Shown one piece after another: positions 43,179 to 51,836 of a stretch of 64,000 nucleotides of DNA. Numbering within the stretch: position 1 is the stretch's first letter; every line of letters begins with the position of its first letter. The position numbers and the translations under genes are program-made. The stretch comes from Acinetobacter sp. Ac_5812 (GTDB taxonomy: Bacteria > Pseudomonadota > Gammaproteobacteria > Pseudomonadales > Moraxellaceae), in the NCBI RefSeq assembly GCF_013072695.1, contig NZ_LXUK01000022.1, positions 62,729 through 126,728 on the forward strand, given 5' to 3'. Under the pieces are notes generated by a model. That model saw only the letters and a program-made list of their open reading frames with translations, was not told the origin of the DNA and did not search any database.

Positions 43179-45791
43179 ATGTTGGCTAATATATTTCAAG
43201 CTTTAGAGAGTCTCGGCCTTACTGCACAAAAACGTGCAATCCATATTCAGTTTTCCAATCAAGATTTAAATACTCAAGTCTTCCTACAGCGTATTGATGG
43301 ACAGCATCAACTGAATGACGGATTTAAGGCAGAATTAATTTGCCTATCAACCAATGCGACCATTCCACTTAAACAATTTATTGGTAGCCAAGCGGCAGTT
43401 GATACGGTGACTGATAATGGACAATTGACCCGTGTCACAGGGATTATTACTCAAGCCCTGCAAGGGCAATCGGATGGAAGCCTCACTGTCTATAAACTGA
43501 CATTAGAAGACCCCACCGCATTGTGGAAACAACGCCGTAACAGCCGTGTGTTTATGAACAAGAGTGTGCGTGATGTGGTGGAAATCATCTTCAAAGAGTG
43601 GCAGCAAAAAAGTCCCTTATTTGCATCAAGCTTAACGCTTGATTTAAGCGGACTGAGCCAGAACTATGATATCCGTCCCTTTATTATGCAATATAACCAA
43701 TCGGATGAAGCGTTTTTAACATCTTTGATGCGTAGCGAAGGGATTAGCTGGTTGATTGATGAAGCTGAGCGAATCGTTCCGCAAAGCAGTGCTGCGATTC
43801 AGCCGCAAAAACTACGCCTGATTGACGACAATAGCCAATACCAAGCTCTAGACAGAAGAACGATTCGTTACCACCGTAGCAGTGCCACCGAACAATACGA
43901 CAGCATGACCAGTTTGGTCGGGCAACGCAGCTTACAGCCGAGCAGTGTACATGTACAGCGTTGGCAAGCGGATGCACTGGAACAGGAAGATGGCGCAGGC
44001 AGCGTCCAAAGCACACATAAACACAGTGCTCAATACGACAATGCCAGTCTTGGTCTGGAACAGGCATGGCACTTTTCACCTGCATGGATGCAAGACCTGA
44101 ATGGGGAAGATGGTGCAACCGCATCGGGCAATTCGCAAATTGAAAAACTGAATCGGAACTTGGGTCAATATTACGACCTACAATCCAAACAATTTACTGC
44201 CGATAGCACTGTTCGAGACACCCATGTCGGTTACTGGTTTGAATTGGCTGAACATCCGGAAATTGATCAACATGATGGCGCAGACAAAGAATTCCTGATC
44301 ACAGGCAAAAACTTCTATAACCAAAACAATTTACCTAAAGATCTACATCAACAGATCAATCAGTTATTAGTACAAAGTAATTGGCAGCCAACCCAAACCA
44401 ACAATGAAGAACGCCAAGCCAATCAACTGACGCTACAACGCCGCAGTATTAAAACCGTTCCTGAATTTAACCCATTGCAACACCGCCCAACCGCCTCACC
44501 GCAACGTGCCAAAGTGGTTGGGCCAAGTGGCGAAGAAATCCATGTCGATGAATGGGGGCGAATTAAAGTCCGTTTCCTGTTTACTCGCAATGATGATCAT
44601 AGCCATGATGGTGGAGCAGGTGCCAATGACAACGACACCGATTCAGCCTGGGTTGATGTACTGACGCCTTGGGCAGGTGAAGGCTATGGTGCACGTTTCT
44701 TACCGCGTATTGGTGAAATCGTGGTGATTGACTTCTTTGATGGCAATATTGACCGTCCGTTTGTGGTGGGAAGAATTCATGAAGGCCATCGTAGCCCAAC
44801 CAAGTTTGACAATGCAGGCAAGCTGCCAGACACCAAGAAACTAGCAGGAATTAAGTCTAAAGAGTATCAAGGCGAAGGTTTTAACCAACTGCGCTTTGAT
44901 GACACCACGGGACAGATCAGTGCCCAGTTGCAAAGCAGTCATGCTGCCAGTCAACTCAATCTCGGGAAGCTGAGTCACGCTAAAGCAACAGCAGAAAGTG
45001 AAGATCGCGGTGAAGGTTTTGAGTTGCGTACCGACCAATGGGGTGCAGTCCGTGCAGGCGATGGTTTATTGCTTTCCACGCATAAACAAGATCAGGCCCA
45101 AGGCGAACATCTAGATGCCCAAGTAGCTAAACAGCAGCTCGAAGGCAATCAAAATAATGCTAAAGCCTTAAGTGAAGTAGCCAAGAATCAGCAAACCGAT
45201 GAAATAGAATCACTGGATCAACTCAAAGAATTTGCGGAAGAAATTGAATCTGATATTGCCAAGTTTAATAAGGCAATGTTGTTACTCAGTTCGCCAGAGG
45301 GCATTGTTCTGAGTAGCAATGAAGATATTCATTTATCTGCCGATGGGCAAATCAATCAGATTGCAGGCGACAGTATCAATCTGAGTACGCAAAAGAACAT
45401 GATTAGTCATGCTCAAGACAGAATCAGTCTCTTTGCCGCACAGAATGGGATTAAACAGGTGGCTGCAAAGGGCAAGTATGAAGTTCAGGCACAGTCAGAT
45501 GGCATAGATTTACTTGCCAAGCAAGGCATTCAAATCATTTCGACCGAAGATCGCATTGAGATTACCAGTCCGAAAGAGATTGTGATTACTGCGGGTGGTT
45601 CTCAAATCAAGCTGAATGGTTCAGGGATTTTCCCTGTGACCAGTGGCAAGTTTGAGGTGAAGGCGGGGCAGCATTTGTTCATGGGCGGGCAAACTGCTCA
45701 AATGAAAACAGTAGAATTAAAGTCATTAGATTGTGATATTCAAGCTCAAAATGCAGCAGAAAATGGATCTCCGCTGATAAAGGTTAGTTAA
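43179..45791 (+). CDS. vgrG: Type VI secretion system tip protein VgrG (TssI), 870 aa
   Basis: VgrG forms the trimeric spike of the T6SS and carries effectors. The gp27-like part (about 1-380) includes VFLQRIDGQHQLNDGFKAEL, MNKSVRDVVEIIFKEW and IMQYNQSDEAFLTSLMRSEG. The gp5 OB-fold has DEWGRIKVRFLF at about residue 457, then DSAWVDVLTPWAGEGYGARF and PRIGEIVVIDFFDGN. A C-terminal DUF2345 region (about 690-840) contains ISLFAAQNGIKQVAAKGKYE. No extra effector domain is fused. The gene is 5 bases before a DUF4123 adaptor gene. No T6SS core genes (tss, hcp, clpV) lie in the window, so this is an orphan cargo locus. Confidence 0.95.
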   Translation: MLANIFQALESLGLTAQKRAIHIQFSNQDLNTQVFLQRIDGQHQLNDGFKAELICLSTNATIPLKQFIGSQAAVDTVTDNGQLTRVTGIITQALQGQSDGSLTVYKLTLEDPTALWKQRRNSRVFMNKSVRDVVEIIFKEWQQKSPLFASSLTLDLSGLSQNYDIRPFIMQYNQSDEAFLTSLMRSEGISWLIDEAERIVPQSSAAIQPQKLRLIDDNSQYQALDRRTIRYHRSSATEQYDSMTSLVGQRSLQPSSVHVQRWQADALEQEDGAGSVQSTHKHSAQYDNASLGLEQAWHFSPAWMQDLNGEDGATASGNSQIEKLNRNLGQYYDLQSKQFTADSTVRDTHVGYWFELAEHPEIDQHDGADKEFLITGKNFYNQNNLPKDLHQQINQLLVQSNWQPTQTNNEERQANQLTLQRRSIKTVPEFNPLQHRPTASPQRAKVVGPSGEEIHVDEWGRIKVRFLFTRNDDHSHDGGAGANDNDTDSAWVDVLTPWAGEGYGARFLPRIGEIVVIDFFDGNIDRPFVVGRIHEGHRSPTKFDNAGKLPDTKKLAGIKSKEYQGEGFNQLRFDDTTGQISAQLQSSHAASQLNLGKLSHAKATAESEDRGEGFELRTDQWGAVRAGDGLLLSTHKQDQAQGEHLDAQVAKQQLEGNQNNAKALSEVAKNQQTDEIESLDQLKEFAEEIESDIAKFNKAMLLLSSPEGIVLSSNEDIHLSADGQINQIAGDSINLSTQKNMISHAQDRISLFAAQNGIKQVAAKGKYEVQAQSDGIDLLAKQGIQIISTEDRIEITSPKEIVITAGGSQIKLNGSGIFPVTSGKFEVKAGQHLFMGGQTAQMKTVELKSLDCDIQAQNAAENGSPLIKVS

Positions 45792-45796
45792 TTGAT

Positions 45797-46516
45797 ATGG
45801 ATGATATACCAAAAAACTTTGTTACTAAAATTGATGCGCCTGAGTCCATTATTTTTGAAGCGAATTATATTATTTTTGATGCTTCACTATGGGGCAGTGC
45901 ACATTCAATATTAAAAGATCTAAACGTCGAACACCATTTTATTGGTTTAAATGTTTTTAGACGCCCAGAACTCACTCCCACATTGATAGATTTAAAGAAT
46001 CTTTCCAATGAGAAAAAAGAACAACTATGGAACTTAGTTGGTAAAAAAACTCACACCAATGCTTTTAGTGGCTTTGATCAAATGAGCATGTTTCAAACCT
46101 ATCTTTATTCAGATAAACGAATTGAAGAGATCAAGGATTTTTTAGCTGAGTTAATGGTCTATAAAAGAAAATCAGAAAAATTTGTATTTAGATTTTATGA
46201 TCCAAGAGTTGCAATTCATCTCTCCCAGTTGAGTGCTTTGTTGAATATGTCAATTTATAAGAAATTACAAGATGATATTTCAAAATGGGTGGTTTCAATA
46301 AATCATCAATATTTTGAAGTCAATAAACAAAAAGTCGAAGTACCAGTTATAAATTTTGATGAGATTGATCCGATTAATTCAAGAATTAGAAGTGAATTAA
46401 CTACAGACTATGATGACCTTGGAAATGAAATTTCTAAAGATTTTAACCAAAATATGAATGAACTAATTAATTTTATATATAAAGAAAAGTTAAGTGAGAA
46501 AGAAAATGGCGAGTAA
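45797..46516 (+). CDS. DUF4123-family T6SS adaptor/chaperone, 239 aa
   Basis: DUF4123 proteins (also called TAP or TEC) hold an effector and load it on its cognate VgrG. The family pattern is visible here as YIIFDASLWGSAHSILKDL near the start, then KFVFRFYDPRVAIHLSQLS at about residues 130-150. It begins five bases after the vgrG stop, and its end overlaps the start of the effector gene, so all three are translated together. It therefore most likely docks the VasX-like protein encoded next to this VgrG. Base composition is more AT-rich than in vgrG, as usual for variable T6SS cargo modules. Confidence 0.87.
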   Translation: MDDIPKNFVTKIDAPESIIFEANYIIFDASLWGSAHSILKDLNVEHHFIGLNVFRRPELTPTLIDLKNLSNEKKEQLWNLVGKKTHTNAFSGFDQMSMFQTYLYSDKRIEEIKDFLAELMVYKRKSEKFVFRFYDPRVAIHLSQLSALLNMSIYKKLQDDISKWVVSINHQYFEVNKQKVEVPVINFDEIDPINSRIRSELTTDYDDLGNEISKDFNQNMNELINFIYKEKLSEKENGE

Positions 46517-49004
46517 TAAAGGTTGTAATGTATGTGATAAACAGGGACTACCTATATTTGTGAGTCGTTTTGGATTTAGCTCAAATGTTTCTAATATAAA
46601 ACCCTCTATTACAATCCCTAAAAACTACCCTAAATTATCTGGTAGTGGGATGACTTACGAAGTAACGCCAATTCGGAAAACGGGATATATTTATGTCTTT
46701 GATGAGTTGGATAACAGTTTTTATTATTTTGTGAAAGATCAATTTGGCACATTTGCAAAAAAAACAATTGGTACTTTTCTCAATGTAGAAACAACAACAA
46801 AGATGCATGAACCTTGCAAAAAAGAAATGCGGAAACTAATGAATGGGATGCTCATTACGATTCCGAAGGCGAATGTGTCTAGAAAAATTTGGTTAGCGTA
46901 CAGCGCTCATTTATGGACTAGTCGTATCATACAGCTTCATAAAAAACCAGCATATAGAGCGGCACATATGAGCCCAGTTATTGTCGGGCAAAGCAAGGGT
47001 GAATTTCACTGTCCAATTACAGAGTTGTCTAAAGTAAAAAATACGAATTTTAACAGCACTGTTACTCAATCGTTGATTAATGAAAGCGAAAGGCTTGCTA
47101 AAGGCAAGGGCATTATTGTTGCTTTGCATGATCCAGTAGCATTAATGGTTGATATTCAAGTCGCTATTGAAGAAAAAGGAGCAAAGTTTGTTAATCAGGA
47201 TGATGTAAAAAGAGCATTTTTTTCTGATGTGACATTATCGGCTTTACAAGCAGGGATTCCGCAGAGCCTCACCAAACAATCCATTGAAAATCGTGAATCA
47301 GAATTAAAAAGGATGCAGCAATTACGACTCCAACGGCAAGCTCGGTTTGGTTTTGATCCTGCACAAATGACCGAGAAAAAATTTGACGAACAACGGCAAA
47401 AAGAACTACGGGGAAATATTGAAAGCGAGTGGGCTAAATATGCAAAAAAGTTTAGTGCTACTCAAAGAACAGCGAAAATTACAGAAATAAAAAACAATCA
47501 AATGGCGTATGACAAAAGCCATATTTATCCTTTGGCGATTATGATAAAGCTATGGATAAACTTTGAAAGAACAATTTCATATTTTAAGTATCAATTTGAT
47601 TCTAAAAATATTGACAGTGGCGTGTGTTATGCGCATGAAGCAACGCTGGCATTGGGGGGAAGCTGTGCCTTAGATCCTGTGAGAATTGAACTTGCAAAAA
47701 AACTCAAAGCACAAAAGTTTAGCGATGACAATTTTGTTTTAAATGCTTTGGCACTTAATTTTGATGTGGTTAAAAGCAAGATTATTGATAGTTTTTCAAA
47801 GTTAAAACCTGCTGTAGAAAATCCATTTAGAGATATTCCTTGGGATGCTCTATTTAGTGCATTTTCAGATAGTTTAGAAAAAAATGTTTCAAATACCACA
47901 GGAATCCATTTAGATAAACTGGGTGCAACCATTGCCTTAACATTTGGTCCTTTGTTTAATATGCTCTGCCAAGGTTTATTAAAGGCAACTCAAGGCGGGA
48001 TTGCTGTACTGAGTATGGCAATGATGTATAACTTAAAACTTCGTGTATTAGATGTACGCGGGGTTCGAACCAAAAAAATGGCACGTGCAGTCGCAGGCCG
48101 AATGATTTCTTTAAGCCAACAACAAGGCGGGAGTTCAGCTGCATATTTACAACGACATCGAGCAGCATTAGAAGTCCAGTTAAAGTATAGAATAGATGAT
48201 TTGGTCAACGAAACTGGATTAAGCAAAGCACAATTAAAAAGAGAGTTGGTTGTTGTTGAAAGTATTTTTAAAAAAGGTGTCAGTGTTTCAGATTTTGCAA
48301 AGAGTTTAGAGTCAGAAACATCTATTCAAAAATGGAATGATGACTGGAAAAACACCATGCAGACTAGAGTCAGTGGTGTTGGAGCAAGTGTAAAGTCCTC
48401 TTTTGCAATTGGTTCGTCGGCATTGGTTGGCGCATTTCAAGGCTGGGTATTGACCAAGTTGTATGACGACGCTTTTGGTGATACCACGATGAAAAATGAT
48501 GAAACTGAAAATAGGATTCGTTTTGGTCTTGGTGTTTCTGCTATCGGTGCGGCAATTGCAACCACGATAGAAAAAAGTTTAGGTTTATATCGAACACCAA
48601 GTGCAAATATAATCAGCGTTCAAAGAAATGTAGGCTTAGTCGCTAAAGTTTTAGGCGGAATCGCTGGTTTTGGGGTGGCGATTATAGATGGTTATGCAGG
48701 CTATAATGCGTATCAAGAAGGTAATATGGGCTTAAGTCTTTTGTATGGTGTAAGTTCAATAATTGGTTTTAGTTTAGCATGTATTGCATTGAGTAGTTTA
48801 AGTATTCCAATACTTGGTTGGATCATTGCAATTGGTGCAGGTCTAATGATCTTAATTTCAATCGGTATTTCTAAACTAAAAGACAATGCACTACAAGACT
48901 GGGTTGAGCGTTGTAGTTTTGGCACACTGTCCAAAGAAAGGTATGGTAATTATAACCTGATGCAAAGTGAGTTTGAAAAAGCCATGAAAGCGATTGCAGC
49001 ATAA
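46506..49004 (+). CDS. VasX-like pore-forming T6SS effector, 832 aa
   Basis: The N-terminus has the family pattern of VasX/BTH_I2691-type effectors: a CxxC pair and GLPI motif in GCNVCDKQGLPIFVSRFGF (residues 6-24), GMTYEVTPIRKTGYIYVFDE and IIVALHDPVALMVDIQ (203-218). The middle (about 250-450) is charged and helical. Hydrophobic segments lie at about 472-510, 632-651, 672-692, 708-737 and 741-790. The end has DWVERCSFG (798-806), a motif also seen in relatives. VasX of Vibrio cholerae is a colicin-like toxin that permeabilises inner membranes; the same action is inferred. ATG 46506 overlaps the adaptor gene by 11 bases; a GTG 46494 start is less likely. The following genes are its probable immunity genes. 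Confidence 0.85.
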   Translation: MASNKGCNVCDKQGLPIFVSRFGFSSNVSNIKPSITIPKNYPKLSGSGMTYEVTPIRKTGYIYVFDELDNSFYYFVKDQFGTFAKKTIGTFLNVETTTKMHEPCKKEMRKLMNGMLITIPKANVSRKIWLAYSAHLWTSRIIQLHKKPAYRAAHMSPVIVGQSKGEFHCPITELSKVKNTNFNSTVTQSLINESERLAKGKGIIVALHDPVALMVDIQVAIEEKGAKFVNQDDVKRAFFSDVTLSALQAGIPQSLTKQSIENRESELKRMQQLRLQRQARFGFDPAQMTEKKFDEQRQKELRGNIESEWAKYAKKFSATQRTAKITEIKNNQMAYDKSHIYPLAIMIKLWINFERTISYFKYQFDSKNIDSGVCYAHEATLALGGSCALDPVRIELAKKLKAQKFSDDNFVLNALALNFDVVKSKIIDSFSKLKPAVENPFRDIPWDALFSAFSDSLEKNVSNTTGIHLDKLGATIALTFGPLFNMLCQGLLKATQGGIAVLSMAMMYNLKLRVLDVRGVRTKKMARAVAGRMISLSQQQGGSSAAYLQRHRAALEVQLKYRIDDLVNETGLSKAQLKRELVVVESIFKKGVSVSDFAKSLESETSIQKWNDDWKNTMQTRVSGVGASVKSSFAIGSSALVGAFQGWVLTKLYDDAFGDTTMKNDETENRIRFGLGVSAIGAAIATTIEKSLGLYRTPSANIISVQRNVGLVAKVLGGIAGFGVAIIDGYAGYNAYQEGNMGLSLLYGVSSIIGFSLACIALSSLSIPILGWIIAIGAGLMILISIGISKLKDNALQDWVERCSFGTLSKERYGNYNLMQSEFEKAMKAIAA

Positions 49005-49030
49005 AGTCACAATATAAATATAGGTATTAT

Positions 49031-50266
49031 ATGATTCAGGCGCATTATCAAGGTGTAATTATTCCGTATAGAAATTATATTGGGAAGAAGTTCAATGAAA
49101 TTGAGGAAAAAATAGAGCTAAATCAAAAGCAGGATACAGGTGTAGAACCTGTAGATGCAGATATCACTATTCAATTTAATTCAACTTATCTAGAGGTATT
49201 AGACAAAGCCTATAATTGGAGAGGTGTGATTAATTTCTTTTCAATTGGTTTGTGTGTGTTTGCTCTTTTTATGATTAATTTGATGGTTTTAATAATTTTA
49301 AAAGTTGGATTTGATTGGTTGGCTATAGCCGCATTTCTGTTAATGTCGCTTTTCCTTTTAGGGATATTTTTTATATATAAGTTTTTTTTAAAGAAGGATT
49401 TGTTTGGCTACACGCATTATCCAATTCGCTTTAATCGAAAAAATAGAAAAGTTTATGTTTTTAAAACTAAAGATGATATTCGTGTATTTGACTGGGATCA
49501 TCTTAAAGTGGCTTTTACACGTATAGATACTGGGAGTTCGCGTAAACGCGATTACGATATCCGTCTATCTCAACTCTCAAAAGATGGAACTATTGAGGAT
49601 GCATTTAGTCTATCTTATATAAATTCTGCAGAAACGATTGAATATACAGAAGAAGATGGTTATCAATTTTCATTTGATGTTGAAGCAGCACAATTTGCAT
49701 CGAATTGGGAATATATTCGTTGTTATATGGAAGAAGGAATTGAGGAAAGTTATAAAGCGGTAAGGAAGTTGATTCCATTAGATAAAAAAAGAGAAAGCCT
49801 CTTACAAAGTGTAAAAAAGGCTTGGTATTTTAGCCCGAAAGACTATAGCTTTAAAGAAGTTGAGACACTTCAAGGTGCAGGTTATGTCGTTGATATTCAA
49901 AAAACATATAGCGATGCATTTCTTTCTAATTTATTTAAAGGCCTATTTTTCTTTATAGTAATGATTTGTTTTATTGGCCGTCCGTTTGTGATGCATATAG
50001 CCAAAAGACCCAAATGGTCTAAACAGGTTGAAGATGCGTGTGTGGTCGATTCTGATGATCCATATAATTATGAAAAGCATCCGAATCAGGGGCATCCTAA
50101 AGCTAAGGAAACAGCTTTAGGAATAATTGTTAAAACCATCACCTTCTTTTTATGTTATTTCAGTATTTATGGTTTTTTATGGATATTTGATAAAGTTGCT
50201 GAAGTTAAAGGGAATGATTTACCCATTCGTTTTTCAGACTATTTAGCTTTTTGGAATTGGTTTTAA
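49031..50266 (+). CDS. Probable immunity membrane protein, copy 1, 411 aa
   Basis: This is a four-helix inner-membrane protein with helices at about 67-91, 96-117, 299-316 and 362-385. Soluble domains of about 180 residues (118-298) and 45 residues (317-361) lie between. The second contains RPKWSKQVEDACVVDSDDPY, a pattern reminiscent of DUF6708 proteins encoded beside T6SS effectors; this label is from memory. It starts 26 bases after the VasX-like effector, and its membrane nature suits immunity to a pore-former, as with TsiV2 for VasX. Residues 1-168 are identical to copy 3, while the third helix region (LFKGLFFFIVMICFIGRPFV) matches copy 2. Immunity function is inferred from position and topology. 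Confidence 0.8.
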   Translation: MIQAHYQGVIIPYRNYIGKKFNEIEEKIELNQKQDTGVEPVDADITIQFNSTYLEVLDKAYNWRGVINFFSIGLCVFALFMINLMVLIILKVGFDWLAIAAFLLMSLFLLGIFFIYKFFLKKDLFGYTHYPIRFNRKNRKVYVFKTKDDIRVFDWDHLKVAFTRIDTGSSRKRDYDIRLSQLSKDGTIEDAFSLSYINSAETIEYTEEDGYQFSFDVEAAQFASNWEYIRCYMEEGIEESYKAVRKLIPLDKKRESLLQSVKKAWYFSPKDYSFKEVETLQGAGYVVDIQKTYSDAFLSNLFKGLFFFIVMICFIGRPFVMHIAKRPKWSKQVEDACVVDSDDPYNYEKHPNQGHPKAKETALGIIVKTITFFLCYFSIYGFLWIFDKVAEVKGNDLPIRFSDYLAFWNWF

Positions 50267-50319
50267 AAAAGTGTTCTACTTTTAATCATACTAGCCATTT
50301 CTTATTATTCTTTGAAAAT

Positions 50320-50342
50320 TCCCTCCTTTGATTAAGGAGGGA
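50320..50342. terminator. Spacer hairpin of immunity unit 1
   Basis: TCCCTCCTT (50320-50328) and AAGGAGGGA (50334-50342) form a perfect 9-bp stem with a TGATT loop. It recurs at 51724-51746, and as an 8-bp stem at 53127-53147. There is no T run after it, so it may be an RNA-stability element or a weak terminator. The AAGGAGG arm also resembles a strong ribosome binding site, but no start codon follows at a suitable distance. Confidence 0.5.
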
Positions 50343-50432
50343 TAAAACTGACTGGATCAATGTTGGTATGTTTTAGACTGGATAAAAATGGAAACCACCT
50401 GATGCAAAAATACAATATAAAATAGGTAGGAT

Positions 50433-51668
50433 ATGATTCAGGCGAATTATCAAGGTGTAATTATTCCGTATAGAAATTATATCGGGAAGAAATTCAATGA
50501 AATCGAAGAGAAAATAGAGCTAAATCAAAAGCAGGATACAGGTGTAGAACCTGTAGATGCAGATATCACTATTCAATTTAATTCAACTTATTTAGAGGTT
50601 TTAGACAAAGCCTATAATTGGAGGGGTGGGGTTAATTTCTTTTCTATTGGTCTATCGATTCTTTTTATATTGATGATCGTTTTAATGATTTTTGTTATTG
50701 CTTTAGATGGATTTGAGCTGATTGATGTTTTTGGTTTAATTTTGATTGCTGCATTTTCTGGGCTTTTATTTTTTATATATAAAATATTATTAAAAAAAGA
50801 TCTGTTTGGTTATACCCATTATCCGATTCGGTTTAATCGTAAAAATAGAAAAGTTTATGTTTTTAAAACTAAAGATGATATTAGCGTATTTGATTGGGAT
50901 CATCTTAAAGTTGCTTTTACACGTATAGATACTGGGGATCGTCGTAAGCCCGAATATGACATCCGCTTTTCTCAACTCTCAGAGGATGGAACTATTGAGG
51001 ATGCATTTTGTCTTCCTTTTAGAAAATTTGTAGAGAAAATTGAATATATACAAGAAGATGGTTATCAGTTTTCTTCTGATGTAGAGGCGGTAATATTTGC
51101 TTCAAATTGGGAGTATATTCGTTGCTATATGGAAGAAGGAATCGAGGAAAGTTATAAAGCGGTAAGGAAGTTGATTCCATTAGATAAGAAAAGGGAAAGC
51201 CTGTTACAAAGTATGAAAATGGCTTGGTTTTTTGGTTCAAAAATGTATAGTTTTAGAGAAATTGAAACTCCTTTAGGAACACGTTATATCGTTGATATTC
51301 AAAAAACATATAAAGATATGCACTTACTTAACCTTTTTAAAGGTCTGTTTTTCTTTATTGTAATGATTTGTTTTATTGGCCGTCCGTTTGTGATGCATAT
51401 AGCCAAAAGACCCAAATGGTCTAAACAGGTTGAAGATGCGTGTATGGTCGATTCTGATGATCCATATAATTATGAAAAGCATCCGAATCAGGGGCATCCT
51501 AAAGCTAAGGAAACAGCTTTAGGAATAATTGTTAAAACCATCACCTTCTTTTTATGCTATTTCAGTATTTATGGTTTTTTATGGATATTTGATAAGATTG
51601 CTGAAGTTAAAGGGAATGATTTACCCATTCGTTTTTCAGACTATTTAGCCTTTTGGAATTGGTTTTAA
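50433..51668 (+). CDS. Probable immunity membrane protein, copy 2, 411 aa
   Basis: Same length and topology as the other two copies. The first 65 residues and the last 90 or so are nearly identical to them. The first membrane pair differs completely in wording (FFSIGLSILFILMIVLMIFV, then FGLILIAAFSGLLFFIYKIL) at about residues 66-118 while the surrounding sequence is unchanged, so that segment has been replaced. The block RRKPEYDIRFSQLSEDGTIE is shared with copy 3 rather than copy 1, and the third helix with copy 1. AGGTAGGAT precedes ATG 50433. The reading frame is intact, so it is expected to be expressed and to have its own specificity or to act as a spare immunity gene. Confidence 0.8.
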   Translation: MIQANYQGVIIPYRNYIGKKFNEIEEKIELNQKQDTGVEPVDADITIQFNSTYLEVLDKAYNWRGGVNFFSIGLSILFILMIVLMIFVIALDGFELIDVFGLILIAAFSGLLFFIYKILLKKDLFGYTHYPIRFNRKNRKVYVFKTKDDISVFDWDHLKVAFTRIDTGDRRKPEYDIRFSQLSEDGTIEDAFCLPFRKFVEKIEYIQEDGYQFSSDVEAVIFASNWEYIRCYMEEGIEESYKAVRKLIPLDKKRESLLQSMKMAWFFGSKMYSFREIETPLGTRYIVDIQKTYKDMHLLNLFKGLFFFIVMICFIGRPFVMHIAKRPKWSKQVEDACMVDSDDPYNYEKHPNQGHPKAKETALGIIVKTITFFLCYFSIYGFLWIFDKIAEVKGNDLPIRFSDYLAFWNWF

Positions 51669-51723
51669 AAAAAAGGGTTCTGCTTTTAATCATACTAGCC
51701 ATTTCTTATCATTCTTTGAAAAT

Positions 51724-51746
51724 TCCCTCCTTTGATTAAGGAGGGA
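51724..51746. terminator. Spacer hairpin of immunity unit 2
   Basis: Same 9-bp stem and TGATT loop as in unit 1, between the second and third immunity genes. Confidence 0.5.
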
Positions 51747-51836
51747 TAAAACTGACTGGATCAATGTTGGTATGTTTTAGACTGGATGAAAATGGAAACC
51801 ACCTGATGCAAAAATACAATATAAAATAGGTAGGAT

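Noticed and set aside
43744..44124. 126-codon minus-strand frame opposite vgrG
   Set aside because: Its His/Cys-rich translation is the complement of Gln/Asp-rich VgrG codons; no start signal.
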